Shown in pieces: positions 11,561 to 23,600 of a DNA stretch of 64,000 nt (positions are counted from its first letter, which is position 1; each line of letters opens with the position of its first letter). This DNA is from Saksenaea vasiformis B4078. Taxonomy: Eukaryota > Mucoromycota > Mucoromycetes > Mucorales > Saksenaeaceae. The notes beneath the pieces are model-generated. The model was not told the DNA's origin and did no database searches. It saw only the letters and a program-made list of their open reading frames with translations. Both the position numbers and the translations under genes were made by a program. The DNA is taken from assembly GCA_000697055.1 (NCBI GenBank), contig JNDT01002392.1, positions 62,001 through 126,000 of the forward strand. Direction: 5' to 3'.

Positions 11561-11660
11561 CAGCGGTCGCTCGATATAACGGCACCCTCGGTGGAAAGGG
11601 ACTCTATCACTATATCGAAAATATCGCTATATCGAATATCGTTATATCGAGCGACCACTG
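11561..11660 (+). mobile_element. 100-bp MITE, pogo/Tc1-mariner type
   Basis: Terminal inverted repeats of 21 bp (11561-11581 and 11640-11660) are identical except at position 4: CAGCGGTCGCTCGATATAAC on the left versus the reverse complement starting CAGTGG on the right. TA dinucleotides flank both ends (11559-11560 and 11661-11662), which is the target duplication of Tc1/mariner elements. CAG-starting termini containing CTCGATATAAC resemble pogo-like elements. The interior has more ATATCG half-palindromes, so the single strand could fold end to end. There is no coding capacity. Confidence 0.85.
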
Positions 11661-11989
11661 TAGAATGAATGGATAATTGATAAAGAAAAATCCATGCATA
11701 GGATTGATTAGAGGCAGACTGGGAAATCAAGTTAAACTCGCAGATACAGCTTGATCGTATGCTCCGGAGATACATTCACCAGTCCTGAATTCTCGTTTTG
11801 TAATTGGGTATTGACAACGTTTTGATCCTGGACTAGCTCCTATCCAAAGTCTGTGTATAGATCAACGCAGTACCCCATGTACTTGTATTTATTACCATCA
11901 TATGCCAACAACTCAAAGACAGCGAGTCAGTCGGTCCTGTTTGCAAACTGAAGAGAAATAACGGCGCAACGGCGATATTCAGAAACGAT

Positions 11990-12792
11990 TTTTTCCATCG
12001 TCCAAACTCAGGACAGACATGGTGAGGTTGCGCTTAACACTTTGAATTCCAATGATTTTGTACTTCTTGAACGTCTGTTTATGGGCATTGGGAACGATTG
12101 CCGCTTTAGTCACTAGCATAGGTGTCATGCTTTCTAGCAATTTCAAGCCATCGCCGTAAGTGTGGGGAACTCCATCAGAAGAAACCTCAACGATTACTTC
12201 GTTCGTCGTTCAAGAAACCAGACCCCATCGCACATAGTTGTTGTCTGAAGAGCTATTAGGAAACGTAGAAAATTGGCAATTCGTCTACTGGCAACACATT
12301 GAAGTTTAGCATTGGATCCCTGTTGCAACACTTCCAATCAATCAGTTTGAAAATGGCAGCACATGGGATCCGTGCTCGACCATGGTCGTTAAGTGTGAAA
12401 ATGGTGTACGGCTGGCAGGTATGTGCTTTTGTAAGCGGTCCAGACGACGTGCACAATGCATACGCGCTTGACGAATGGAGATTGCTCCTTATCTGCCTAA
12501 ATTGTTGCGCGATAATGCCTGTGTCTGAAACTCTATTTACCGCGCGGTCGCTCGTCATTGACATTGCCGAGGCAAGTGATTCAGTATCAACAAAAAGTTG
12601 ACAGGCCAGGGAATGCTGGATTGTTGGAAGCTGAATATGCATCGTGGCGCCACCAGCAGAAGGGTGAAGCACATTTGATACCTGGATTCTGATTGCCAAT
12701 TTCTCTCCTTCACGTTTGTCGTGTACAGTTGGCCCATGCATCGCGGTGTGAAGCCTTAAGTGGTGGTGGGACTGATGTCGTTTTGACGCCAT
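11990..12792 (-). pseudogene. Broken gene of unknown function
   Basis: An open minus-strand frame runs from 12792 to about 12260 (178 codons) and ends in a motif VLPVDELPIF. Coding-like sequence then continues one frame over (about 12255-11990), with WGLVS, a TGA near 12210, and EVIVEVSSDGVPHTYGDG, then a stretch ending VLSLDDGKNRF. The change of frame and the TGA suggest decay. The conserved look of the second part recalls lineage-specific Mucoromycota proteins of unknown role, but I cannot name a family. A mobile-element origin (MULE-type) was considered and not supported. The pogo-type MITE lies about 330 bp past its 3' end. Confidence 0.4.
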
Positions 12793-14198
12793 TTTTCAAT
12801 CTTCCAAATGACTCACGATGACTGTCAACAGTCTTTGTTCGTCCGAATACCTCGATAGTATTTAACTTGACAACTTGATTGTTTTTCGTATTGATCATTA
12901 CTGCGCCTGCAAGGACTATATAAGCTCTTCACGATCTATACTCCGCGCTGCTTGTTATTCAATATAGCTTCAGCAACGCTTCTGTTTTAACGCTGTAAAT
13001 CTATCTGTTCGTCGATGCGTTTGCGACTATGAAGCATGTTATTAAAAGACTGTGTATCCGACAGATGCTCACTTTTATGGAAACGGCCATCACTTAAGAA
13101 ATATAGAACTTGCTGCTTGCAGTCTTTCCTTTCATTTTGCATAACACTTCGCTTATAAGCAACGAGCTGGCTTGTATCATGATCTCGCAAAATGATATTT
13201 TTCTCCTAAAAATGGGTGGAAAGAAGAAAGGAATCAAACGGCATCTTTTCGTTGTCACAAAGAAAAGAGGACGCGACGGTTGTTTCAGCGAATAAATAGC
13301 GGGAAGGTTCTATCAGTCGCATTTATCAACAACTCTGATAAATTTTAACAATGAATTCTGTCATTGTTGATTTGGACAACGATAGATGTAGGATAATTGC
13401 AAGACACTCGCTGGGTTATCCCTGAAGGTCATGCATCATGTTGCCATCATGCTTCTTTTGTTTTAACTGAGTACGAAGTTGCATTTACCGAAATCACTGG
13501 GACTTCCAGCCCCGTTCATTCATCATTTCAAGCTCTCGATCAGTCGTCTGAGTATAAAGCATCTCGTACGACCAGAGCACCTTACGCCACAAAACAGAGA
13601 TGATTCTCCTTCTTCAGAAGCAGGATATCTAGCAAGCTGCTGATTTTCTTTAGACAGTAATTTTCACGAACCATGCATGGAAAAGTGAAAATTACTAAAT
13701 TGGTAAGGTACGAAGAACCCTATGATCAATCGCGAGAATTTTGTACATGTCAACCCCGAGCGAATTCTGGCAGTGCCTCTCTGGCGGTGTCACGAGGTGT
13801 GCAATACCACCGCCATCAACGACGCCACGTTAGTCATAGCAGGGACAGGAAAGTTTTCCTCTAACTGTTTTCGAAAAGGAAGCCGGTATCTGGAACTCGC
13901 ATGATACATTTCTCAGCTCACTTCTGCTCGTCTCGTAGGATGCGGTGGAAGCATTTTGCATTTCGCATAAGAATACGCTCAAATGATGAAAACTCAGAAC
14001 AGGGCATGATAACATGAGCACTTTTTCTCTCATCGAAATATTCTGATAGCTTTGTCAAACGGCATTGAACTGACGACGGCGTTATAAACTCACGCTCAAA
14101 GGGCAAAAGCGGCTGTGTTCTCGTAAACCAATATTGTATTCATCAATCCTTTTTGTGTTTACATGTCGGAGGGTATGATGCGTCATCCTCCGACGTTT
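12793..14198. other. Intergenic, no supported gene
   Basis: Several short open frames on both strands (for example 13397-13603 plus, 13830-14106 minus), none with a motif or splice logic I can defend. The right end is the 3' flank of the V-ATPase E gene, with an imperfect hairpin around 14165-14195 (GTCGGAGG and CCTCCGAC arms) just past its stop. Confidence 0.5.
14171..14194. terminator. Hairpin just downstream of V-ATPase E stop
   Basis: GGAGG and CCTCC arms separated by about 14 nt lie 5-30 bp beyond the stop of the minus-strand gene. This could aid 3' end formation or be chance. Weak. Confidence 0.2.
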
Positions 14199-15285
14199 TT
14201 AGTCGAAGAATCTTCTGTTGGGAGAGTGACCAAACAAAGTGGTACGGATCTTGGGTAACATCTGTTTCAAAAGAAAAAAATCATTATCAGTGACAAAGAA
14301 AAAAAAGACTTTTCATCCTAAAACATACCTCCTCTTTGACAGTTTCCAACCGTGCTTCAAGTGTGTTATCGACACGGATCTTTCCTTGGAGACCTGACAA
14401 GATCACACCGCCAGCACTAATGATACAAAACATGTCTGAGTTTCAGACCTTTTCTTCTTCTTCTTCTTCTTCTTTCTTTTTTACCTCGATGCAGGCAAGT
14501 AGTCCTCGCTAATAGATATCGAGATCGACTGCTTCATCACTTCTTCATACTTCTGTGCTGCTCTCTCCACAGCAAAACCAGCCAACTCGGCATCTGCCTC
14601 ACGGCAGCGAACAGATACTTCCGGTTCCATCAAAGCATAAGCACCTTGTAACACCAAGTTCTCCACAAGCAACGCATACTGTTCCTCATCGGCGGACAGT
14701 TCGTGGATACGTGATCTAGCACTCTCGAACAGATCGTCAAGCACAACCTGGCGTTCCTGAAGGGTTCTCAGACGTGCCTTGTTGATGTGGTTGGATTGAG
14801 CACTGAATAATAATAAGTATAAACAACGGAGTTTTCACTTTGTTAGATAACTGCTTACATGCGCTTGTGGACTTCGGCTTGCTTGATCTTGCGCTCAAAG
14901 ACAGCCTCGATATTCAAATTTTCTTGACGCACGATTTTCGCCTACTCGTCTCGGATGTTCAGGATGGATTCCACTTCCCTTTTTTTCTTTTTTTAACAGA
15001 AAAATTCTGACACATTACCTTTTCGATATTGAACTCTTCATCTGCCTATTTTGTCCAGCAGCTCCCTTTTAGTGTTTCACATTTCACTTCTCAGATAAAC
15101 TCCTCACATACCTTGACCCGGATCTCTCTGGCCTTTTCCATGGCTTCTTGTTTGATAAAAGAAACCTAGAAAACGGGTAAAATAGAACATGAGTTTCATT
15201 TTCGCCACGCATGACAAACACGACAAACCATTTTCTTCATCTCGTTAAAGACTTCATCGTCGTTCAAAGGTCTCACGGTAGTCAT
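14199..15285 (-). CDS. VMA4: V-type proton ATPase subunit E
   Basis: Subunit E is the peripheral stalk that ties the V1 head to the V0 sector of the vacuolar proton pump. Seven exons on the minus strand (15285-15229, 15165-15112, 15045-15019, 14941-14859, 14802-14485, 14416-14329, 14261-14199) give 229 aa, the normal family length. It starts [12 protein letters not shown] and has the family N-terminal helix ([37 protein letters not shown]), then [18 protein letters not shown] and the C-terminal PEVSVRCR and GGVILSG blocks. An apparent in-frame TAG near 14942 is the 3' end of intron 3, not a stop. It is head to head with phosphomannose isomerase across 808 bp. Confidence 0.95.
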
Positions 15286-16093
15286 GTTGAGCAATCTACT
15301 GTTGAGACCCAGTTAGAAACATAATAAAACTCGGGTTGCTCTAGTATCAGAGCTTACACACGTTTAAAAAAGACAGGTTTTCCTGGAAGTAAAAACGAAG
15401 CAGGAGCAAAGCGTTCCGTTAAGGCGTTTCAACTGGACAATCTATTTGAAACACCGCTATCCCACTTAGGGATGACGTAGCGATTGGGTTTTTCTTTGTT
15501 AAGTGGTAGTGGTGGTGTGGTGGTACAGGTCAGAGCTGCATCTCATTGGTGGGAAGCAGTTAATGAAATGAGAGATTCGGCATCTGTCGTTCTCTTCCGG
15601 GTCTTCTAAAACCATGCGTTTGACGCGGGCTTAGCACAGGGAATGAAACCTCGGACAGGAGTATCTTGCACCTGGAATAAAAATCACTACTCTGGTTCTT
15701 GCAGAGTCACCGTTTTAAGATAGGTATGAGGCTATTGTGGCGAAAGTTTGATGTTTGCTTGGGTTAGAGAGAATTTCAGGTCTGATGATGATCTCTTACA
15801 TTTTCCGCGTTTTGTCCTCGGTTCAAATTGAATTCAGCGACCCAATAATGGGAATCCATTACCATACCAAGAAAAAAACGCCTCACACGCGTTAGTTTCT
15901 TTAGAGCAGTTGCTCATTTTAGCATGTCAAGTTAGCCTACTGGCCATAGGTTGGACCTATTGCCTTCTGACACGATCTAACCCTACTCGCTAGACGCGCA
16001 ACAGGACTAAATGTCGGTGATTTAAACCTTATATATAGCCATCTCTGTTCATTTGTTGGACGTATTCACCGCCTTCTTTTTCAGTCTATCCTC
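15286..16093. promoter_or_regulatory. Shared divergent promoter, V-ATPase E and PMI
   Basis: 808 bp between two start codons facing away from each other. No coding signal is visible. It includes CCAAT near 15841 and, toward PMI, a TATA-like element. Confidence 0.5.
16030..16037 (+). promoter_or_regulatory. TATA-like box of PMI
   Basis: TATATATA lies 57 bp before the PMI start codon, in an otherwise mixed-composition promoter. Confidence 0.5.
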
Positions 16094-17506
16094 ATGGTTC
16101 CCAGCATTTACCGTCTGCAGTGCAACACGCAATCCTATGATTGGGGAAAGCTTGGTGATGTGTCCAAAGTAGCTCAGTACGCCAAACAATCCGGAGCCAC
16201 GGTCGATCCAGAGAGACCCTATGCTGAGCTGTGGATGGGTACTCATCCGAACGCGCCCTCTCTCCTTGCAGGGACAGACACAACACTCAAGTCGCTTATT
16301 GAGTCCAATCCAAATCTCAGCACGCAGGAAATATATGAACAATACAATAAGGATTTGCCGTTCCTGTTCAAAATTCTCTCTATTCGCAAAGCATTGTCTA
16401 TTCAGGCACATCCTGACAAAGAGTTAGGTGCCCGCTTGTTCAGTGAATTCCCATCCCTTTACAAGGTATTTTGTATTCTTTGATATACTTGCGGTAGCTA
16501 ATTCATTTTTTGTTGTTATAAAGGATCCTAACCATAAGGTACACACTGCAAGGGTTCATCATCTAGCTGACTAAGTATATTCTCTGTCATAGCCTGAAAT
16601 GGCCATTGCCATCACTCCCTTTGAAGCCCTGTGTGGTTTTAGACCATTAGAAGAAATTGCACATCATCTTCAGCAGTACCAGGAATTTGCATCACTTATT
16701 GGTACAGACACTGTCGATCAATTTGTAACCACGCTTCAAGTGGATGGTGACACGAACGAACAGAGGAAGCGATCTGCATTGAAAGAAGTGTTTTCAGCCC
16801 TCATGAATAGCCCACAAGAACAAGTTACACGTCTTTTGCGTGATTTGATTATTCGGTTACAAGCCAAGGATGGAAGGGATACGATTGATAATTTGCTTTT
16901 GCGTCTGGATGGACAGTACCCGGGAGGCGACGTGGGTGTGTTTGCCGTCTTGTTGCTGAACTACGTCACGATGGAACCTGGACAGGCTATCTTCTTGGGT
17001 GCAAATGAACCTCATGCTTACTTATCTGGAGGTTCGCTTCAATATGTATGCAAATAGCGTGATCTCATCTACGTGCATTAGATTGTGTCGAATGTATGGC
17101 TGCAAGTGATAATGTCGTGCGTGCAGGTTTGACACCCAAATTCAAGGATGTCCGTGTACTTGTCGACATGCTGACTTACCGCTATGGATCCGCTGAATCC
17201 CAAAAAATGACACCTGTCCCTTTTGGCGACCATTCTTTATTGTACGATCCACCGATCGAGGAATTTTCCGTCGTCCTGGCCAACCTGAAGGCTGCTGAAA
17301 CTGAAACTCAGAAACCTGTTGCCGGCCCAAGCGTTCTGATTGTCACTAGTGGCAATGGTGAACTAAGAGGAGAAGAAGAATCAAGCCATTCACTGGAAGA
17401 AGGATACGTCTATTTTATCGGAGCCAACGTTCCCATCACCACTGTTGCTGGCGAGAACGGTCTAGAATTTTATAGGGCCTTTGCATTACCCACATCGCAA
17501 CAATAA
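16094..17506 (+). CDS. Mannose-6-phosphate isomerase, type I
   Basis: Interconverts fructose-6-phosphate and mannose-6-phosphate in the cytosol, feeding GDP-mannose for glycosylation and wall mannans. Exons 16094-16465, 16524-16538, 16593-17031 and 17082-17506 give 416 aa, typical for the family. Zinc ligands are visible: Gln104 and His106 in IQAHPDK, Glu131 in the PEMAIAI block, and the His of ANEPHAYLSG. The DCVECMA and RAGLTPK active-site blocks follow the last intron. Exon 2 is a 15-nt microexon encoding DPNHK, immediately before the zinc-ligand Glu. The last donor (GTTCGC at 17032) is unusual, but it is the only choice that keeps the conserved SGDC junction in frame. The gene converges on FMP27, with 193 bp between stops. 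Confidence 0.95.
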
Positions 17507-17699
17507 ACATGGTTTATAGTTATACGATAGCTGCATGTGCTTATCAAAATGGACAGTAGTCGGTGAATAAATAGTTGACCTAGAGGTACAGCTGCCAACA
17601 TCATTATGGAGTGCCAGAATTACGGAATGGTTTATATGACAAAAAATAATCAACTATGTACAAATTGTGTAATGTTTGCTTTATGGTATTCTCATAAAT

Positions 17700-20600
17700 C
17701 TATGCGCCAGACCTGCCACCGCCGCCAAAGCTTTTAATACTGACAGGCTTGCTGGTCTTCGTTGCAGATGCTTTCCCTTTCGATCGTGCAGGTGTCTGTG
17801 AGTTGGGACCATTATAGTACTTTCCGAGCAAGAGTCTTCCTTTCGCAGTGATCTCCTCATCTGGTGGAGGCGTTCCTACGGCCGTTATAACGTTGATTGC
17901 AGGTGAACCATCAGCACTGCCGACGCTACGCCTGTGTTGCGTACGTGCATCATCGTCCATCGAAGGATGACTATCGGTGTCAGCAACTTGCGGTTTCGTC
18001 TTTCTGAACCTAAAGCAAAACAATGAGAACCAAGCCTCCTTCATTTGTTTATCACAATTTTTATGTACCTGCGAGACCATGGAAGGAGATGCCGTGAAGA
18101 TTTCACTGGCTCAACGTTGGCTTCTGTATCCCAAGTCTCTTGCGAGTTGGCTGAGTGAAGAGAAACAGCATCTTTTTCAAGTTCCTCGTCATCATCTCTT
18201 GAGCTTTCCGTCAGTTCCGACATGTTATCAAGGTCATATTTTCCTTGTTCCTGAAAAAGGATCTCATCCGAAAACACCAGACTGCTTTGCGTGGATATCC
18301 CAGATTCGATCAACTTGGCATTACTAGTCTCACGTGGAGCATGACGCCGAATCAGTAGCTTTTCTTTCAACAAAGCGGTGCTATTATGCAACAGTGCAGC
18401 GCGCATAAAATCTTCATAAACGTTTAAGTATCAAATGTACTACGTGTTGTCGGAGAGCATTACCTTTTTTGATCGTGGACATTAATTCGTACCACGACCA
18501 TGTCTTGTTGCGGTATTCGAGGTTTGGTTGCTGGAATACGAATTCCCGTAGATCTTCTATATTTTTTTCTTTCGGACCCTTTTATCACGGCTCCGTTAGA
18601 TACACAGGAAAGAATTTTTTTCTTATTTACCTGGTAACTGAGGCAGTGCTTTGCACCTGGTATTTTTACCAAAATGTAGGTTTGGTTTCTCGAGGCTCGC
18701 TTTTTCATGACCAACAGATCATCTGTTGTAGACCGTCTGGCTAGCAACTTCTGTTTGGTATGTTTCAATCCTTTTCTAGGAGTAGTGGGTAGACTGGACG
18801 TGGTTGTCTCCGTGGGTACCTCTAACTCAGTAGAAGTGCCATCTCGAGATATCGAGTCCGTTGTTTTGTTGCTTTCACCTGTGATCGATCGTGGATAGCT
18901 GCCATGACAGAAGGAACCTGACCGGCTACTTGAGCCATCTTTGTCAGCTGCTTTGTTTTCGCTCATAAGATTTGTCGAACTACTACGTTGCCACTCATTG
19001 TCCGCTTCCGCCACAGGCGCAACAGAGGTCGAAGAGGTTGCACCCGAATCATTTCCCTTCTGCCGACGTTCGGCCGGGAAGAAGTAACTAGCCAAAGCCT
19101 TACCGAAATCGTACGTCATTTGCAGTTTGAGCGGGAACAAATTGATCTCAAGATGTTGGATAACTGGGATACCGCCTACAGGCGCAAGTGAAACAAGGTA
19201 ACAACGCAACATCTTGTGGCGCGAGAAATCGGGGGTCTTCCTGCGATCCATGTAAGGCCCAAGCACATCGGTGAAGGCAGGCGACGATGATGTATTTTTA
19301 ACATGGAGTTGTTCAACTTCGACCGTATTACTGCTGGAATGATCTTCCTTGCTGACGAGAATAAAGTTTGTATTTGATAAATTCCACTCGCATAACGGTG
19401 TGTCGTTATCAGCCAGCATCTCCCACACAAGCTTTTCAGCCGAAAACACGAACTTGAGATTCGTCTTCGATTCGTGATCTCCCTTTCGCTGATTACTTTG
19501 TGTCAGCTTGACCGCCTCCATACCAAGGTAAAGTTCTTCACGCGATTCAACAAGAGCTCTTCGAATGGCGTTGTAATCTTGGATTTGCTTCTCATCAAGG
19601 ATACTTGCGTTTTCTCGGTACTGGTCCCGCGTCTCGATAAGACGTCGTACTCGGCTCTGCAATTCAACAATCTTTTCGGTCGTATCGTACAGGCTGCCTC
19701 GGTCGGCAGCCATCATGATCTCACGTAGTCGATCCAAGCGTTCCTTCTTTGCAGGTTCTTTGTAGAGCAGCAGATCCACTACGACTTCATAGATAGCGTT
19801 GTACTGCAACGAGTTTGCTGCCAACGCAAGTCGCGGGAAATTAAGATGGACAGAGTCGCATCGATCTTCGAACGGATGTATCTGCGCGAAGCTCGCTGAA
19901 GACGTCCCGGCTTTGATACGAAGAGGATTGTATTTATCATACTGAATCGTTGCTGCTAGCCGGCTTCCGACACGTTGGAACTTGTCTGAACGCTTAACAT
20001 AGTTGATCAACATCTCAGGAGGTATCCACGCTAACCAATGGTCGTTCTCCTTCGCTCCATAATGGTTATCAAGAAGCAGATCGACACTGTCGAATTGCTC
20101 TTTCTTTGCGACAAAGAACTGTGCATTGTCGATACTGACAATCGTCCTATTCTTTACTAGCTCCATCTCCACATCAGGACTATTGGTATCGATAATGTTG
20201 AAGCCTTTGACTTGCATTCGTTCATTGGACATCAACACGAGACTGTCAGGGTTGGCGTCACTCTGCAAATTGATCTGTGGATTCAAAAGATCGATAAGGT
20301 AGCTACTCTTCATGCCATAGCCCGCAGGTATGCCGTTCTTTTGGATATCTGGATCATTTGCTTGGTTTATACCGGATGCATCCACTGTGCCGCTGCTGCT
20401 ATTCTCATTTCGAACGTCCTCTGTCTCGTTCGGTGCGTACAGCTTCGTATCTTGTTCCGAAAGAAGCTTTTCAATCAATTCTTGTGCCATTTGACTGTCA
20501 ATGCACCCTTCGTGATCGTCAGGACCAAGCTGACCGTGACGATGATCGCGATGCTGCTGCCGGGCACTTTCCGTAAGGTCGCGTAAAAATTTGACCGCAC

Positions 20601-23600
20601 GTGCTGACATATAGTAGGATAACACACGTTTATGCGCCTGAAGATCGAGGAAGTGGTAAATAATGTTGCGAATTGAATTGTTCCACAAAATTTGAGGATT
20701 ATGGATAATGTATCGTTGCTTGAAATAGCCCATCAGCTCCTCCCATCGTGCCAAAGGATCTTGACCAAAGATGGTAGAATCTGAATAAGCTGTGCTCTTT
20801 TCTCTAGTACCATTGGCAACGTGAGGCATGGCTTGCGTAGAGAGTTCTTTGAGATAACGTTGTAGTAGATTTCGCTTTTCAAACAGTATTTCTGTCTTCT
20901 CTACAATTGTCCGCGACTAAAGAAGAGCACGATGAATTAATTCCAAAGAAGCGCTTTCTGCTTTGTATGTACCTCTTTCAACAACTCTTTATCATCGCTT
21001 CTCCCGGAAAGCCTGGATTCGACACTGTGAAGACGTGCTTGATGTTTGCGAATCTGTATATCAATGTTTTTACTACGTTCCTCCAACAGACCCATTTGCA
21101 TTTCACGGGTGTCTAGAAAGGACGCTGATGAGAATTCACAGCGGCTCTAAATTGAGGTTACTCACCAATAGCGGATCCCAGAATACAATCATGTGTCTCC
21201 TTCAGATAGCGATAGGTTTCCACATCATCCCGATTCGTTTGCTTGAGGTAATAGATACACGGTGAAAACGCAAAGGGAAGTACTTGGACTTTCGGAATAA
21301 CATTAGGTCTAGCTACATGCAATTCGACAAAATCGTCTAAATCGACCCAGTCCGATAGTTCTGTATCTTCTCCTTCTTTGCGATCCAACCCATTCATCAG
21401 ATCAGGGTCACTTGAAGCGCTATCAAAGCTAGACGTGTCAACGGATACAAGCGGTGGTTCGTCTTCTTCAGCCTCTGTCGATGCACCCATATACCGCGCA
21501 CGGACCGCTCTGAGATCAATGTTACGAAGCTGAACTTCAGCTTCATGAATCGGCCAGTTTGCTTTGAGACGTTTTTGATCCAGTTTGTGATCCGATACGT
21601 TTGTCATTTCTCTACGTTGGTGCATATCCACGCTGAACGCTCCCACGAGAGCTTTGAGACCAACAGAGTCGCCAAGGTCATCTACGAACATTTCGCCCCC
21701 TGTTGCATTCTCGTCCTTGTAAAAATGACCGATGATCAATGGACTGATCATCACCTTGTACTTCATGGTTCTCATGTGTTTACCAAATTTCTTGACCGGT
21801 CGGGGATCCGATTTTGGAAAGAGGGGTCCATTACGCATGGGGTAGCTCATTGCACCGCCAAACAGTCGGAACCAGGAAACAAAGTGCTCCAGGAAACCAG
21901 GACTGATATGCATCGAGTTCATCGAGGCGCTCTCAATATTGACTTTGTCACATTGCTCTGTAGAAAGTTTCACGATACTGATAGAAAGATGAATAAAGTC
22001 GGATCGGAAACCAGCGTAGGCATCGTAGTTCTAGTGAAAGCGAAAAGAAAAAAAAGGTTATATGGATGAACGAGATGGCAAGTAACTTACCTTGCCCTGA
22101 TTTTCCATTAATGCAACACTTTGGGGTGTCTTGAACTTCACTTCGTAATGCGGCAAAAAGTGAAGAAATCTGCATTTACGCTCTTGTGTTTCATCGGGAC
22201 ACTTTTCACAACCCGGAGAACAGACACGTTCCAAATGACAACCGACACCCATCCGAATACCTCCTGTAAGCTTCAATGCCACTTTTGCGAAGCGTCGTTC
22301 CCTCTCTGACAGCGCCATATCGTGTTCTGTACGCTGAACAGACTCGTTTTCGCTTGGTAAGAGATGCGGCGCAGTGTAGCCACCGTGAACAAGATCAGGC
22401 ACACCAAAAGCATAGTCGCGACTGATAATCTGCAAAAATTCACCTTCGGGATTGTCGTGACCCAGAAGCCATTTCACATCGCCACTCCATACTTTAGCTA
22501 AACCAAAGGCACGATCACTCATGTCATACGGATCACGCCGTCCTTTCATCGCAAATGCAAAATCACCGCCACCCACAAAGCAGATTTTCGTGCGCGTATG
22601 GATCATCAGTCGAATCTTGTCCCAGAAACCAACCTTGGGCGAAGGGTCCACGGGCGGCTTCGTCAGATTTTCCATGATCCTCGACATATCCTGGATCGCC
22701 GGCTGGTATGAATTGGACCAACAGATACGAGACATTCTTTTCGTATGCACGCTAATATTCACGATTGAATAAAATTTGGGTGGCGAACTAGTACGTGCAA
22801 CATCGATAGAGTAGTTCAGATCATCATCCTCGAGAACAGGAATCGTAATTTGTCGCGTGGCATCCAAACTGCCCAATTCATCGCCAAATACATAGTCGCC
22901 AGACAATGACCACGCCACACCATCCTGTGATGGTGGTATGTGCAATCCTGGTAATGGATAATCACGCACCTGAATCCATGTTTCGCCCACTTTCCAACCC
23001 ATATGGAATGGTGCAAGGAGAGAAAAGTCCGTATCTAATGGAACGCCTTTACCGATATTATGCATAAATACTCGCGTTTCTTCCAATGGAAAATCAGGTT
23101 GTCGGATATCCATCAAGAGATTAAGCATAGTGCCATTAATAAGAGGTGGATAGCGCGGCAGCGGGACGATATCAATGCAAAACAGGCGAGCAATGTCACA
23201 GTCATCGTTTTCCACAAAGCCTTCGTCTAGTTGTCCAGCAAAACAAGATTCTCGATAATCAGCGCGTCTCATCTGCTCGTAAGCTGAAACCTCCTTTTGA
23301 ATAGAAGAGCGAATATGTTTAATCCACGAATTCGAATTATGCTCTTGTAGACGTTGCCATGCTTCGTTGATCTGCGTATCCACCTTGGACATTGCTTCTT
23401 TTCTTCTGGCTTGCATTTCAAAAATTCGATTTCGCGCTCGTTCATCGATTTGCTCGCCTTCCGGAATCTGCATCACCGCTTGTGCTTTTGCTTCGAAAGC
23501 TTCTTGCAGAGCGTTTCTGTTTGTTTGTTCCTTCAGCCCCGTTCTCCAAATCAATCGTAACCGTGCTTCGAAGGGATCGTCCTCAATCTGAACCGTGAAT

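Noticed and set aside
12256..12600. MULE transposase (DHGRARIPCAAIF resembles a DDE-proximal block)
   Set aside because: Only one short block is suggestive and no catalytic acids could be placed.
14942..15018. In-frame TAG in V-ATPase subunit E suggesting a pseudogene
   Set aside because: The TAG is the 3' end (AG) of intron 3. Splicing 15019 to 14941 restores the conserved EK-AKIVRQ junction in phase.
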